The notes beneath the pieces are model-generated. The model was not told the origin of the DNA and searched no databases. It worked only from the letters and a program-made list of their open reading frames with translations. From Synechococcus sp. A18-25c (GTDB taxonomy: Bacteria; Cyanobacteriota; Cyanobacteriia; PCC-6307; Cyanobiaceae), in assembly GCF_014280035.1 (NCBI RefSeq), contig NZ_CP047957.1:1116001-1180000 (forward strand): 64,000 bases of DNA. Direction: 5' to 3'. Positions 35,203 to 43,622 of this stretch are shown here, piece by piece (position 1 is the first letter of the stretch; each line of letters begins with the position of its first letter). The position numbers were made by a program, and so were the translations under genes.

Positions 35203-35231
35203 GAAAGCCCCACCACAGGGGCGGGGCTTTC
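35203..35231 (-). terminator. Hairpin, probable terminator of the 35.4-kb small gene
   Basis: GAAAGCCCC/GGGGCTTTC arms 11 bases apart, ending in UUUC on the minus strand. It has only a short U-tract, so termination is likely but not certain. Confidence 0.45.
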
Positions 35232-35354
35232 GGGATATCTCTGGCGCTGGTGGAACGGTGATGACGTCTTTTTCTTGTCCTTCACCGTGCTTTCACGATG
35301 GCCCGGTTGGCGTCTTGAACATGTGATCCCACTCACCTGGTGATGTGAGCTTGG

Positions 35355-35528
35355 TCACGGGGTGTTCTTGGGCTGACCTGTCTGCAGATTTGCCTTGGCC
35401 GGCAACTCCCCCTCACGCACTCGCCTCAACACCTCTCGGGCAATCGCAAGGTTGATCGGATCAGTCGCAATCCCCTGGGCTTCAGTTGCCAAGCGTTTGC
35501 GAATCGGAGGTGTGTTGTCAGCAGGCAT
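35355..35528 (-). CDS. Small hypothetical protein
   Basis: 57 residues (RKRLATEAQGIATDPINLAIAREVLRRVREGELP). The start is taken at ATG 35528 (MPADNTPP) rather than the open frame upstream. Helical and basic; no family recognised. It lies just outside the left edge of the putative island. Confidence 0.5.
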   Translation of the reverse strand: MPADNTPPIRKRLATEAQGIATDPINLAIAREVLRRVREGELPAKANLQTGQPKNTP

Positions 35529-35562
35529 GGCTCCACTGTCTTGAAGCGGACGCAGAATCACA

Positions 35563-35578
35563 TCCCTCAGTTGAGGGA
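35563..35578. repeat. Near-palindrome at left edge of the island
   Basis: TCCCTCAGTTGAGGGA at 35563-35578; a partial second copy (TCAGTTGAGGGA) starts at 35601, 34 bases on. The reverse complement of the full copy occurs exactly at 40704-40719 beyond the other end of the methyltransferase operon. Confidence 0.6.
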
Positions 35579-35679
35579 GTGGTGCGGATGCATGCCTCCA
35601 TCAGTTGAGGGATTCCTGTGGATTGGGGCCTCGAGCCATTGCCATGGCTACCTGCAAAGCAGGAGTTGTTTGTGCAGAG

Positions 35680-36405
35680 ATGGCCAAGGGTTATGTGCTG
35701 CATGAAGGGCCGAGCCCCTTTGATGGCCAGCCGATCGTCTCGATTGCCACGTTGCATTCGAGCAACCGTAAAACCGGCGACATGGTGCAGACCTGGATCT
35801 TGCCGCGGGATCTGCATCCCCTCGATGCGGTGAAGACAGGGCAAGACAGCGCCATCTGCGGCCAGTGCCCCCATCGCGGTTCAGGCACCAAACGCACCTG
35901 TTACGTGAATGTGGGCCAGGCGCCAGCGAACATCTGGCGCACTTACAAAGCTGGTGGCTATGCGCCGATCAGCTCCTATGAGGAAGCGGTGCAAGGGCGA
36001 GTCGTGCGCTTTGGCGCCTATGGCGATCCAGCCTTCATGCCGATCACGGTGGTGGCCAACCTATTGATGTTTGCCAAAGGCCACACCGGTTACACCCACC
36101 AGTGGTTCCAGGAGTTTGCTGCCGACTACAAGGGCATCTTCATGGCGTCGGTGGATTCGGCAATCGAAGAGGAGATGGCGCAAAGCCAAGGCTGGAAAAC
36201 CTTCCGCGTCTATGCCCCTGACCTGCCAATCGAAGGTGCTAAGACCTGCCCGGCGCAGCTCACGGACAACCGCGTGCAGTGTGAGCGCTGCCTGCTGTGC
36301 AATGGCAAGAAGGCCAATATCGGCATCCATGCCCATGGCCGAGCGGCGAAGCAGGTGGCTGGTTTAAAGCCAGCTCTGCATCGCGCCAGGGCCGTTCAGC
36401 ACTAA
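35680..36405 (+). CDS. Phage/plasmid-type cysteine-rich protein (DUF7227-like)
   Basis: 241 residues starting MAKGYVLHEGPSPFDGQPIV. Conserved stretches are ICGQCPHRG, CYVNVGQAPANIWR, RFGAYGDPAFMP, GYTHQWF and, near the end, CPAQ...CERCLLCNG, giving two paired-cysteine sites that may bind zinc or an iron-sulfur cluster. Proteins of this kind occur in phages, plasmids and integrated elements with no known function. ATG 35680 is chosen from this family's usual N-terminus; an in-frame ATG exists at 35644. It converges on the next gene with a 4-base overlap. Confidence 0.8.
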   Translation: MAKGYVLHEGPSPFDGQPIVSIATLHSSNRKTGDMVQTWILPRDLHPLDAVKTGQDSAICGQCPHRGSGTKRTCYVNVGQAPANIWRTYKAGGYAPISSYEEAVQGRVVRFGAYGDPAFMPITVVANLLMFAKGHTGYTHQWFQEFAADYKGIFMASVDSAIEEEMAQSQGWKTFRVYAPDLPIEGAKTCPAQLTDNRVQCERCLLCNGKKANIGIHAHGRAAKQVAGLKPALHRARAVQH

Positions 36406-37247
36406 GCGGCCAAGAGCGTTTTCAGTTGCTCCGCGATCTCCGCCGCATTGTTCTGGCCAACAACCTTGAGGATCCGCTTTGCCGCCTCCTTTGGGTCGTT
36501 GACCATATAGATCGACTTCGATGCCGTCTTGCTCGGTGGCAGCAAACCAGCAATTCGAAGCGCAGTTGTGGGTCGAACCAACCCATCGAGCAGTTGCTGG
36601 TAGGCGTCTTTCACCGCTGCCTGAGTCGTACCCCGTTGGTTACAAAGCTTCGGGCTAAGTGAATAGCGGTGCAGCCTGTCGAGAACAGCGGGAATGGAAT
36701 TGGGCCGTGGCTTCGTTGGCTCGGGTCCATCAACCTCCTGGTCCAGCTGAAGAGAAGGGTTGTGAATGGCTTGTTCAATCACTTGCTCCACTTCTTCCCA
36801 GTGCTCGCCGTAGGTGCAGGCATGGCCTGCCGTGATCTTGCTGAAGCTGTCTGAACAGGCTTCGAGCGTTACAGGGTCAAGGATCTGCACCAGTGCTTTG
36901 GCGGCATCAGCGGACTGCTCGAACTCAATCGAGTTGGTGAGGATGCGGAAGAGTTCCCCTGGGGCCAGCTTCAGACCACCATCCGAAAAGTCCGCGCCAC
37001 ACCAATCCACAAAGGAAGAGAACGACGCGACGGTTCGTTTGAGGCCATCGGAAGAGAAAACCCCAAGCTTCTGCCAGCCACGCACCTTGATGAAGCCGTA
37101 GAGCTTCGCTGCCAGACCTTCAAGGCGACCAAAGCGGAGTTGGTCCCGCAGGGCCCAGTAGTTGATCGTGTTGACGCGGCAGTCGTAATCAAGGGTTTGC
37201 AGCCATTCCGCTTTGGCAGCGGAAAGTTGTTCGTTGTTGTCTTTCAT
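36402..37247 (-). CDS. Unknown protein, third gene of the methyltransferase-helicase operon
   Basis: 281 residues, soluble. The N-terminal half is helical with WLQTLDYDCRVNTINYWALRDQLRFG and WQKLGVFSSDGLKRTV; the middle is acidic (EVDGPEPTKPRP) like a linker; the C-terminal 100 residues (IPAVLDRLHRYSLSPKLC, VGQNNAAEIAEQLKTLL) form a separate helical domain. No catalytic motif is visible. It begins 3 bases after the helicase stop, so it should act with the helicase and methyltransferase. Not recognised. Confidence 0.75.
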   Translation of the reverse strand: MKDNNEQLSAAKAEWLQTLDYDCRVNTINYWALRDQLRFGRLEGLAAKLYGFIKVRGWQKLGVFSSDGLKRTVASFSSFVDWCGADFSDGGLKLAPGELFRILTNSIEFEQSADAAKALVQILDPVTLEACSDSFSKITAGHACTYGEHWEEVEQVIEQAIHNPSLQLDQEVDGPEPTKPRPNSIPAVLDRLHRYSLSPKLCNQRGTTQAAVKDAYQQLLDGLVRPTTALRIAGLLPPSKTASKSIYMVNDPKEAAKRILKVVGQNNAAEIAEQLKTLLAA

Positions 37248-37250
37248 GGG

Positions 37251-39068
37251 TCAGCTCGCCATGGAGTCATCAACGGATTGGTTCCCCACCTGTCCCTTCG
37301 CTTGATCGGCTTGGTCTTTGGCTTTGTAGGCCGCATCCCAGAAATTGGTGTCTCCAGCTGCCTCCAATAGGGCAATGAGCTTGACGGGGTGAATGCCAAG
37401 AGAGTTGGCATAAGCCGTGAGTGCTTCCACCTCCTGAGCGGAATACTCCTTACCGCCAAAGATGTGGACATCGCCTTCGCCTTCGGCGCTCAGACCCTCG
37501 ACGGTTGCAGGGGTGTGCTCACCGCGCTCTGAAGAGTCACGCGGTTGCTTTTCCTCCTTGAGTTGGCGATGCGTCTGAATCGCCTCATGGATGCGCTTGG
37601 CGTATTCCCGCAACCGTTCATCGCCGTATTGATAGAACACAGCCGTTTGATCCAGCGGCGCCTCCTGTTCATGCCGAAGGATGCGACCCAAGACCTGGGT
37701 CCAGAACAGAGGAGCAGTCTTGTTCGTGGCATAGACCAAGACACGCAGGTGCTTGATGTCGACGCCTTCGGTGACCATCTGAACCGTGATCAACCAGCGT
37801 TCACGACTGGGCGTGGTGTCTTGTTGGAAGCAGCGCAGTTTGTCTTTGGCTTCCTCCACATCCCCGTGCACAACCACAGGCTTCTCGCCGGTGAGCTCCT
37901 CAACCAGGCGGCCCATAGCATCGGCATGCTCACGCACCTGACAAACGATGAGACCACCAGCCCACGGGTGCGTTTGGCGAATGCTTTGAAGCGTTCGATC
38001 TGCCGCAATGATTTGATCGCGGATGTACTGGGTATCCGCTTCAACGGCAAAGCGATTCCGCTGGTTCATCAGCTTCTCGACGTCCCCTTCACTGAGGTCT
38101 GGATAAATCTCCTTTAGATCGTCATCGAAGGTGTGATCGAAGTCAGTGGTGGTTCCATCGGGTGAACTAACGCGCCACTGGACGCGTCCACTCCAGGTGG
38201 GGAAGTCGACCTCACGGACGACACCATCGGTAAGCGCATCGTCGTAGCCATAGGAATAGGCATGGGATCCCTTGAGATCCAGCTCTTCAAGGCGCTCTGA
38301 AATTCGGACATAGCTGCACCAGGGGATGCGGGAGTGATCACTCCTGAAGGGCGTACCCGTCGTCAGCAGTCGAACCGTGGACTCCTCAAACGCCAGCTCG
38401 AAGTTCTCCCCCCAGCTGTTCTTGTCTGACAGGTGGTGGATCTCGTCAGCGGTGACAAACGTGCGGTGGGACTTGGTCCAAACAGCGATCTGACTGGTGC
38501 GGGTCTCGGATGAAAGCTGTTGATAGGTGAGGACAACGCCGTGATGGACATTGAAATTGACGTTGAGAGCCGTTCCGCCGTAGAGGCGCAGGCCGAACAT
38601 CTCAGCCACCTGGACGAAGTCGGAACGAAGCTTGTCGGATGGAACAACGACCGTGAACCAGTCGCACAGACCGGTAGAGATTAAATACTTGGCAACGGCC
38701 AACTGAGCAATCGTTTTCCCTGATCCTGGGAATGCATTGAGGATGAACGCCTTCCTGTCGTTGGGTTCGAGAAACGCCTGGGTTCCAGCAAAATCAAGGA
38801 ACCGCTGGGCAAATTCCTGCTGCCATTTCCGCAATTCAATTTTTTGAGGCAGATACTGTTCAACTGGATGGGTGGTCATTTTGGATTGATGGCAAGGGAT
38901 ACAAAGGGCTTGTCCGTTAAGTTGTTCTGTGGGTCCACCTTTGGACCAGGGCTGGATGTGATCGGCTTCCCACTTGGCTGGATTGAGTAAGCAACCACAC
39001 ATGGCGCAGCGGCCATTGGATTTGATGTAGAGCTGCGTACGCTGCAGCCCAGCAAAGAGGCGATTCAT
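37251..39068 (-). CDS. HNH nuclease-SF2 helicase fusion
   Basis: 605 residues. The N-terminal 60 residues are an HNH domain with both zinc knuckles: CAMCGCLL and ALCIPCHQ, with the catalytic EADHIQPWSKGG between them. A superfamily 2 helicase follows: NAFPGSGKT (Walker A), TADEIHH (DExH-like) and TTGTPFR in lobe 1, and QVLGRILRHEQ (motif VI) in lobe 2. The C-terminal 90 residues are charged and low-complexity, with no PD-(D/E)XK nuclease as in type III Res subunits. ATG 39068 starts 3 bases after the methyltransferase stop. It probably cleaves or translocates on DNA in a restriction-like role. Confidence 0.85.
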   Translation of the reverse strand: MNRLFAGLQRTQLYIKSNGRCAMCGCLLNPAKWEADHIQPWSKGGPTEQLNGQALCIPCHQSKMTTHPVEQYLPQKIELRKWQQEFAQRFLDFAGTQAFLEPNDRKAFILNAFPGSGKTIAQLAVAKYLISTGLCDWFTVVVPSDKLRSDFVQVAEMFGLRLYGGTALNVNFNVHHGVVLTYQQLSSETRTSQIAVWTKSHRTFVTADEIHHLSDKNSWGENFELAFEESTVRLLTTGTPFRSDHSRIPWCSYVRISERLEELDLKGSHAYSYGYDDALTDGVVREVDFPTWSGRVQWRVSSPDGTTTDFDHTFDDDLKEIYPDLSEGDVEKLMNQRNRFAVEADTQYIRDQIIAADRTLQSIRQTHPWAGGLIVCQVREHADAMGRLVEELTGEKPVVVHGDVEEAKDKLRCFQQDTTPSRERWLITVQMVTEGVDIKHLRVLVYATNKTAPLFWTQVLGRILRHEQEAPLDQTAVFYQYGDERLREYAKRIHEAIQTHRQLKEEKQPRDSSERGEHTPATVEGLSAEGEGDVHIFGGKEYSAQEVEALTAYANSLGIHPVKLIALLEAAGDTNFWDAAYKAKDQADQAKGQVGNQSVDDSMAS

Positions 39069-39071
39069 CAA

Positions 39072-40643
39072 TCAGACCTCCAAGGCAATCTGCGATTCAC
39101 CCGAGAGAATCTTTTTGCGTCGTTGCTGGCGGCTGACGTCGAAGATCTTGGTGGCCGATGCACCGCCTTCAACGATTTGTTCAACGGTGATGACTTGAAC
39201 CTTGGGGATCACATGGCGGCCATTGTTCTGGCGTACCTCCCCAAGCCGCTCGATTCGCTTGAGGGTGAACTCATCGGGCATCGTGAAAGCAACCAAAAAT
39301 CCAAGGTCTGCCTTGTGCTGCTTCATCAGACGTTCCAGCCGATCCACGTCTGTTACTGACGGCGGCTCATCGTTTGAGGTGACATAAATGGCCGTGCCAT
39401 CAACGGTGCGACTATCCCGCCAATCCTTGAATTCACGAATACCAATCAGGCGGCCACTCTTTTCTTCATGGGGTGCAGCCTTGAGATTGAGGATGGCCCA
39501 AGCGTCGTATTGCGTCCGGTCTGCATCACGAAGATGACGTGCAGACTCCAGATCGAACGGCACTCCAATCACTGGAATGTCGTCTTCCTCTAAGTCGAGA
39601 TTGGCCGCAAGCCTTGCAGCTGTGCATGCCACTGCATGGTGCGTGACATCCATACCAATCCAGTTACGGCCAAGCTTTGCAGCTGCCTCGATGGTGGTGC
39701 CCGAACCCATGTAAGGGTCAAGAACGACATCACCTTCGTTGGAACTGGCTTTGATGATGCGCTCTAAAAGGGCTAGGGGTTTTTGTGTCTGATATCCAGT
39801 CCTTTCCTTGTTTCCAGGCCCGCCAAGGATCTTGATGTCATCCCACCAGTCAGTTAGCGCAGGTCTTCCACCATCAAAATCAGTTTCTCTCATCCCTTGT
39901 GGAATTTTTCCAGCACGAACGGCAGCTTCATATTTAGCCCTATCAAATACAACCACCATTCCACGTGCATTATTGGCGTTGTATCCTCGGTTCATGGCGC
40001 TTTTGTATGTTCTGAGAGATCCCTCCGATGGCTCTCCTTTTTGAGGATTCCATACGTATTCGTCTGATTTAGTGAAAAAGAGAATAGTGTCGTGCTTCTT
40101 GTTAAAATAGCTTGCCTTTGGTGTCATTCCCCTGTAGCACCACGCAATATCATTTTTGAAATTGCCACCACCAAAAATCTGATCCATCACCAGCTTCAAG
40201 TAATGACTGGCCGTCGGATCCACATGCAGGTAGATGCTGCCCGTGCTTTTCAGGACTCGATGCATCTCAATCAGACGTACTGTCATCGCTACCAAATAGG
40301 CAGGCAAACCATCATTGCGCTTGAAGGTTTTCATCAAGCAGTTCAGCAGACACCAAACGTTTTTGTTTCGATCATTGATGTCATTCAGCCAGCGGATCTG
40401 CTCTGGACCCCATGACCAGTTGTCATCAAATGCTTTGGCCTGTGCTTTGGCGCCAAAGCTGCAGTTATAAACACGCTTGGAGTTATAAGGCGGATCCAAA
40501 TAAATCAGATCAACGCTTTCACTCGGTAGCGTTCTGAGCGTGTCAAGATTATCGCCATAGCAAAGGCGATTGACGTGTTCGAATGTTGTTGCTTTTTTTG
40601 TTGCTGTAGCGGTTGTCATTGGCAAGCTTCTGCTTGCATTCAT
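39072..40643 (-). CDS. Beta-class site-specific DNA methyltransferase
   Basis: About 523 residues. The catalytic motif DLIYLDPPYNS (motif IV) near residue 46 precedes the SAM motif VLDPYMGSGTTIEAAAKLGRNW near residue 305, the beta-class order of N6-adenine/N4-cytosine methyltransferases. The last ~190 residues form an extra domain (for example YDAWAILNLKAAPHEEK, FKDWRDSRTVDGTAIYVTS, PKVQVITVEQIVEGG) resembling C-terminal extensions of some restriction-linked methyltransferases, but nuclease residues are not evident. First gene of the operon; ATG 40643, or 40619 (MTTATATKK). Confidence 0.88.
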   Translation of the reverse strand: MNASRSLPMTTATATKKATTFEHVNRLCYGDNLDTLRTLPSESVDLIYLDPPYNSKRVYNCSFGAKAQAKAFDDNWSWGPEQIRWLNDINDRNKNVWCLLNCLMKTFKRNDGLPAYLVAMTVRLIEMHRVLKSTGSIYLHVDPTASHYLKLVMDQIFGGGNFKNDIAWCYRGMTPKASYFNKKHDTILFFTKSDEYVWNPQKGEPSEGSLRTYKSAMNRGYNANNARGMVVVFDRAKYEAAVRAGKIPQGMRETDFDGGRPALTDWWDDIKILGGPGNKERTGYQTQKPLALLERIIKASSNEGDVVLDPYMGSGTTIEAAAKLGRNWIGMDVTHHAVACTAARLAANLDLEEDDIPVIGVPFDLESARHLRDADRTQYDAWAILNLKAAPHEEKSGRLIGIREFKDWRDSRTVDGTAIYVTSNDEPPSVTDVDRLERLMKQHKADLGFLVAFTMPDEFTLKRIERLGEVRQNNGRHVIPKVQVITVEQIVEGGASATKIFDVSRQQRRKKILSGESQIALEV

Positions 40644-40703
40644 CTTCAAAAAGTAAGCTTGTTTTTAAATCCCCTGATTGAGTGATCTTTTGGGTTGGCG
40701 TGA

Positions 40704-40719
40704 TCCCTCAACTGAGGGA
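40704..40719. repeat. Near-palindrome at right edge of the island
   Basis: TCCCTCAACTGAGGGA, the exact reverse complement of the copy at 35563-35578, here extended to GATC...GATC. It sits 61 bases upstream of the methyltransferase start, so it could be an operator as well as an element boundary. Confidence 0.6.
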
Positions 40720-40771
40720 TCCCTTTGTTGTTGTTGCATCCGAAGCTCAGGTCACCTCCCCTGGATTGGGT

Positions 40772-41077
40772 ATGCCACTGCGGTTGATTCCCAATGAGCA
40801 GTTGGTGCTGGAGCGCATTCCTGACCCGGAGGCAGAGCTTTGGGGATGGGAGCGTTTCGCCCACACCATCAACGGCTACGAGGTGATGGGCGGGTTTGAG
40901 CACTGTGCCGATCTGGCGAACTGCAGAACCCCAACCACGCTTACTGAGCTGCGCTGTTGCTTGTTCTTTGAGGCACGGCGCGAACGCCACAGCGGTGGCA
41001 TGTCCACCAATGAGGAGTGGATTCGAGAGCTGCTGCGAGCGATTCGCCGGAAGGTGGAAACAGGCGAATTGGATTGA
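40772..41077 (+). CDS. Hypothetical protein
   Basis: 101 residues (RLIPNEQLVLERIPDPEAELWGWERFAHTINGYE..., WIRELLRAIRRKVETGELD), soluble, with four cysteines in the middle (EHCADLANCR, ELRCCLFF). The ATG at 40772 is preferred over open frame upstream. The sequence has the character of conserved picocyanobacterial proteins, but no function is known. Confidence 0.6.
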   Translation: MPLRLIPNEQLVLERIPDPEAELWGWERFAHTINGYEVMGGFEHCADLANCRTPTTLTELRCCLFFEARRERHSGGMSTNEEWIRELLRAIRRKVETGELD

Positions 41078-41124
41078 GCTGTAAGGCCAATCCCCCCAAA
41101 CTCAGGCCAAGCGATCACAGGCCG

Positions 41125-42081
41125 ATGACGGGGGATGCACAGCAGGCATCAGTGGAAAGGCAGCTCCCTTGCGCTGTCTTCCTCGATGCCCTCAGCCTCG
41201 GGCCCGTGGATCTGGCGCTGATCGAGCAGAGGTGTGCACTGACGGCCTGGCCATCCACCGCAATCGATGAACGCCTTGAGCGGTTGCGTGACGCCGAGAT
41301 CGCCATCACCAACAAGATCCCTCTGGATGGGGAGCTGTTGCGCCAGCTCCCGAAGCTGCGCCTGATCTGCGTGGCCGCCACCGGCACCGATCAGATCGAC
41401 CATGCCGCCTGCAAAGAGTTGGGCATCCGCGTGCACAATGCCGGCCGCTACAGCCGCGCCTCGGTGGTGCAGATCACCTGGGCTTTGATTCTCGAGCTCT
41501 GCTGCGCCATGGATCAGCGGCGGCGGGATCTGAGCCAGGGCGTCTGGCAGCGCAGCCCGGTGTTTTCCGTGATCGAACCGGAGTTCGACGAACTGGAGGG
41601 GCAGATCCTGGTGGTGCTCGGCGCCGGAGACATCGGCCGCGGCGTGCTGGCCATCGGCGAGGCCTTCGGGATGCAGTGCATTGGTCTCACCAGCCGCAGC
41701 AGTGATGTCGAAGTGGAAGCGGCCTTGCGTCAGGCCGATGTGCTCAGCCTGCATGCGCCGCTCACACCGCAGACCCAGAACCTGATCAATGCCCAGCGGC
41801 TCAGTTGGATGAAGCCCACCGCCCGGCTGGTGAACATGGCCCGCGGCGGGCTGGTGAATTGCGACGATCTCTGCGCTGCCCTGCGCAGCGGCCAGATCGC
41901 TGCTGCCGCTCTCGATGTGCTGCCGGTGGAACCTCCCGGCTCTGAACTGGAGGCCTTGCTGGATACCCCCAATCTGTTGATCAGCCCTCACATGGGCTGG
42001 AGTTCCCGTCAGGCCCGCAACCGTCTGGTGCAGACCCTGGCGGGACATCTCCAGGCTTACGTCTTTGCTGAAGCAGCCTGA
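41125..42081 (+). CDS. D-2-hydroxyacid dehydrogenase (glycerate/hydroxypyruvate reductase-like)
   Basis: 318 residues. The NAD-binding motif is VVLGAGDIGRGVLAIGEAFG; the catalytic residues are Arg (VNMARGGLVN), Glu (VLPVEPPG) and His (LISPHMGWSS), all present. Such enzymes reduce hydroxypyruvate or glyoxylate in photorespiration. ICVAATGTDQIDHAACKELGI is the substrate-lid region. ATG 41125. Its 3' end overlaps the convergent methyltransferase gene by 25 bases. Confidence 0.9.
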   Translation: MTGDAQQASVERQLPCAVFLDALSLGPVDLALIEQRCALTAWPSTAIDERLERLRDAEIAITNKIPLDGELLRQLPKLRLICVAATGTDQIDHAACKELGIRVHNAGRYSRASVVQITWALILELCCAMDQRRRDLSQGVWQRSPVFSVIEPEFDELEGQILVVLGAGDIGRGVLAIGEAFGMQCIGLTSRSSDVEVEAALRQADVLSLHAPLTPQTQNLINAQRLSWMKPTARLVNMARGGLVNCDDLCAALRSGQIAAAALDVLPVEPPGSELEALLDTPNLLISPHMGWSSRQARNRLVQTLAGHLQAYVFAEAA

Positions 42082-42779
42082 TCTCCGGCTCGGCACAGCC
42101 AGAGGCGGATGAACAACCCCTGATAGAGCTGCACGGGTGTAGGCCAACCGGCTTGCTTCAGCGCAGCAACGAGCCGACTGGGATCAAGGGAAAACACCAC
42201 GCTGTTGCGGCTGGCCTTCATCGCCTCAATCTTGTCCGCGGGAACGTCGCGATCCGCCAGGCGTTGCCAGGCCACCTTGAACACCTCGCGTTGACTCTCT
42301 TCGTCGTCCGCTTCGCTGTACGAACTCAGCAACAGCACGCCGCCATCCGCCGTGCACTGCGTCAGTTCATGCAACATCGCGGCTTGCTCTTCGCTGGGCA
42401 GCAGGTGAACCACGTTGTGGCACACCACCAGATCAAAGCGGGCGCCCTTCAGTTCGCTTTTGAGCGCCTCATCCAGCGTGGAGAGCAGCAAGCGGCAGCG
42501 GCGGCTGCCGGGGTGATTGGCAACCGTTTTGCGGCATTGCTCCAGCATCAGCTCACTGGGCTCGAGCACCGTCACTGCAGCGTCAGCGCAGGCATTCAGT
42601 AGAGCCGGAAGCGCATCGCCAGGGCCAGGGCCCACCACCAGCACCCGCTGGGCATCGCTGGCTGTGGCCTGGATTGCTGCTCGGGCGATTTCGTGCAGAA
42701 CGTCGTGGCCGGGGATCGTGTGCTGAATGCTCTTGCGGTAGGTGCGTCCGTACTCGCCATCGAAATCAAGGGAGGGCAT
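42057..42779 (-). CDS. SAM-dependent class I methyltransferase
   Basis: 240 residues. Motif I is VLVVGPGPGDALPALLN, motif II VTVLEPSELMLEQCRK, motif IV region FDLVVCHNVVHLLPSEEQ and a post-motif VLLLSSYSEADDE. Small-molecule substrate unknown. The ATG 42779 start (MPSLDFDGEYGRTYRKS) is chosen; the frame extends 8 codons upstream. The gene overlaps the hydroxyacid dehydrogenase convergently. Confidence 0.85.
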   Translation of the reverse strand: MPSLDFDGEYGRTYRKSIQHTIPGHDVLHEIARAAIQATASDAQRVLVVGPGPGDALPALLNACADAAVTVLEPSELMLEQCRKTVANHPGSRRCRLLLSTLDEALKSELKGARFDLVVCHNVVHLLPSEEQAAMLHELTQCTADGGVLLLSSYSEADDEESQREVFKVAWQRLADRDVPADKIEAMKASRNSVVFSLDPSRLVAALKQAGWPTPVQLYQGLFIRLWLCRAGDQAASAKT

Positions 42780-42982
42780 GGGCCTCTGCGTGAGCAGACC
42801 CAAGGATGGTCGCGGGAAGCTTTACAGCCCACCGCGCTGCGCCGACGCCTTCCACCGAGGTCTTCGACCTGCACTCCACGCAAGACCTTCCACGGAGTGG
42901 TACAGAGGTTTAGGCCAGCAGTCGCCTCGACTTGAGCGACGTCGACTGCCAGGAGCGTTCTCTGCTTGCCAGACTCTGTGGC

Positions 42983-43258
42983 ATGCCGAACAAGGACCGC
43001 CCACTCGTTGATCGCCATCCGCCCAAACCCGGCGGAGAAGGTTGGCTGGTGAACGCGCAGCAGCAATTGGTGGTGCAGTTCAAACCCGACAACCCAACGG
43101 TTCACGCGGAATGGGTGTCCGTGCGGACGTACAGCTGGGTGCCACCACATCCACCAGTGCCGCAAACCCGACGGCGAATGCTCAGGCAAAACGCGATTGA
43201 TGCGTGGAAGCAGATGCAGAAAACTGGCTGGCAGCAGTGTTCACCGCCTGTGCGTTGA
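42983..43258 (+). CDS. DUF1651 protein
   Basis: 91 residues with the DUF1651 pattern: EGWLVNAQQQLVVQFKPDN near the start, a proline-rich middle, and TRRRMLRQNAIDAWKQMQKTGW...CSPPVR at the end. DUF1651 is a picocyanobacterial family of unknown function found in multiple copies, often at island edges. ATG 42983. Confidence 0.8.
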   Translation: MPNKDRPLVDRHPPKPGGEGWLVNAQQQLVVQFKPDNPTVHAEWVSVRTYSWVPPHPPVPQTRRRMLRQNAIDAWKQMQKTGWQQCSPPVR

Positions 43259-43383
43259 CTGATCCTTCATGCGGGCGATTGCCAGAAGCTCTCCTGAACC
43301 ACATCGGATGCAAGAGCAATCCAAGGGGATGACAGCGGTTGCACACGTTGCTTCCCCCTGAGCACGCCTTCTCTGATTGACCC

Positions 43384-43533
43384 ATGACCTACCGCCTGAA
43401 CATCGGGTTCGATGAACGTCTCGATGAACCACCCTGTGACCTCCTTTGGAGTGCCATGACACCTGAGGCAGCAATCTGCGAATGTAAAAGGGACTACCCA
43501 ACGTGTCGGGTTGAACTAGTAGGAATCTCTTAG
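43384..43533 (+). CDS. Small protein with its own terminator
   Basis: 49 residues (MTYRLNIGFDERLDEPPCDL...AAICECKRDYPTCRVELVGIS) with four Cys. A strong plus-strand terminator begins 13 bases after the stop, supporting a real transcript. Resembles short conserved picocyanobacterial proteins; function unknown. Confidence 0.55.
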   Translation: MTYRLNIGFDERLDEPPCDLLWSAMTPEAAICECKRDYPTCRVELVGIS

Positions 43534-43545
43534 GGCTGAACATTT

Positions 43546-43570
43546 GGCACCCCCATACGGGTGCCTTTTT
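43546..43570 (+). terminator. Rho-independent terminator
   Basis: GGCACCC/GGGTGCC stem with a 6-base loop followed by TTTTT. Confidence 0.85.
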
Positions 43571-43622
43571 CATGTCTGATTCAGGATCCTTCCTAACCTT
43601 GTGGAAGCAAAGTAGCCATTAG

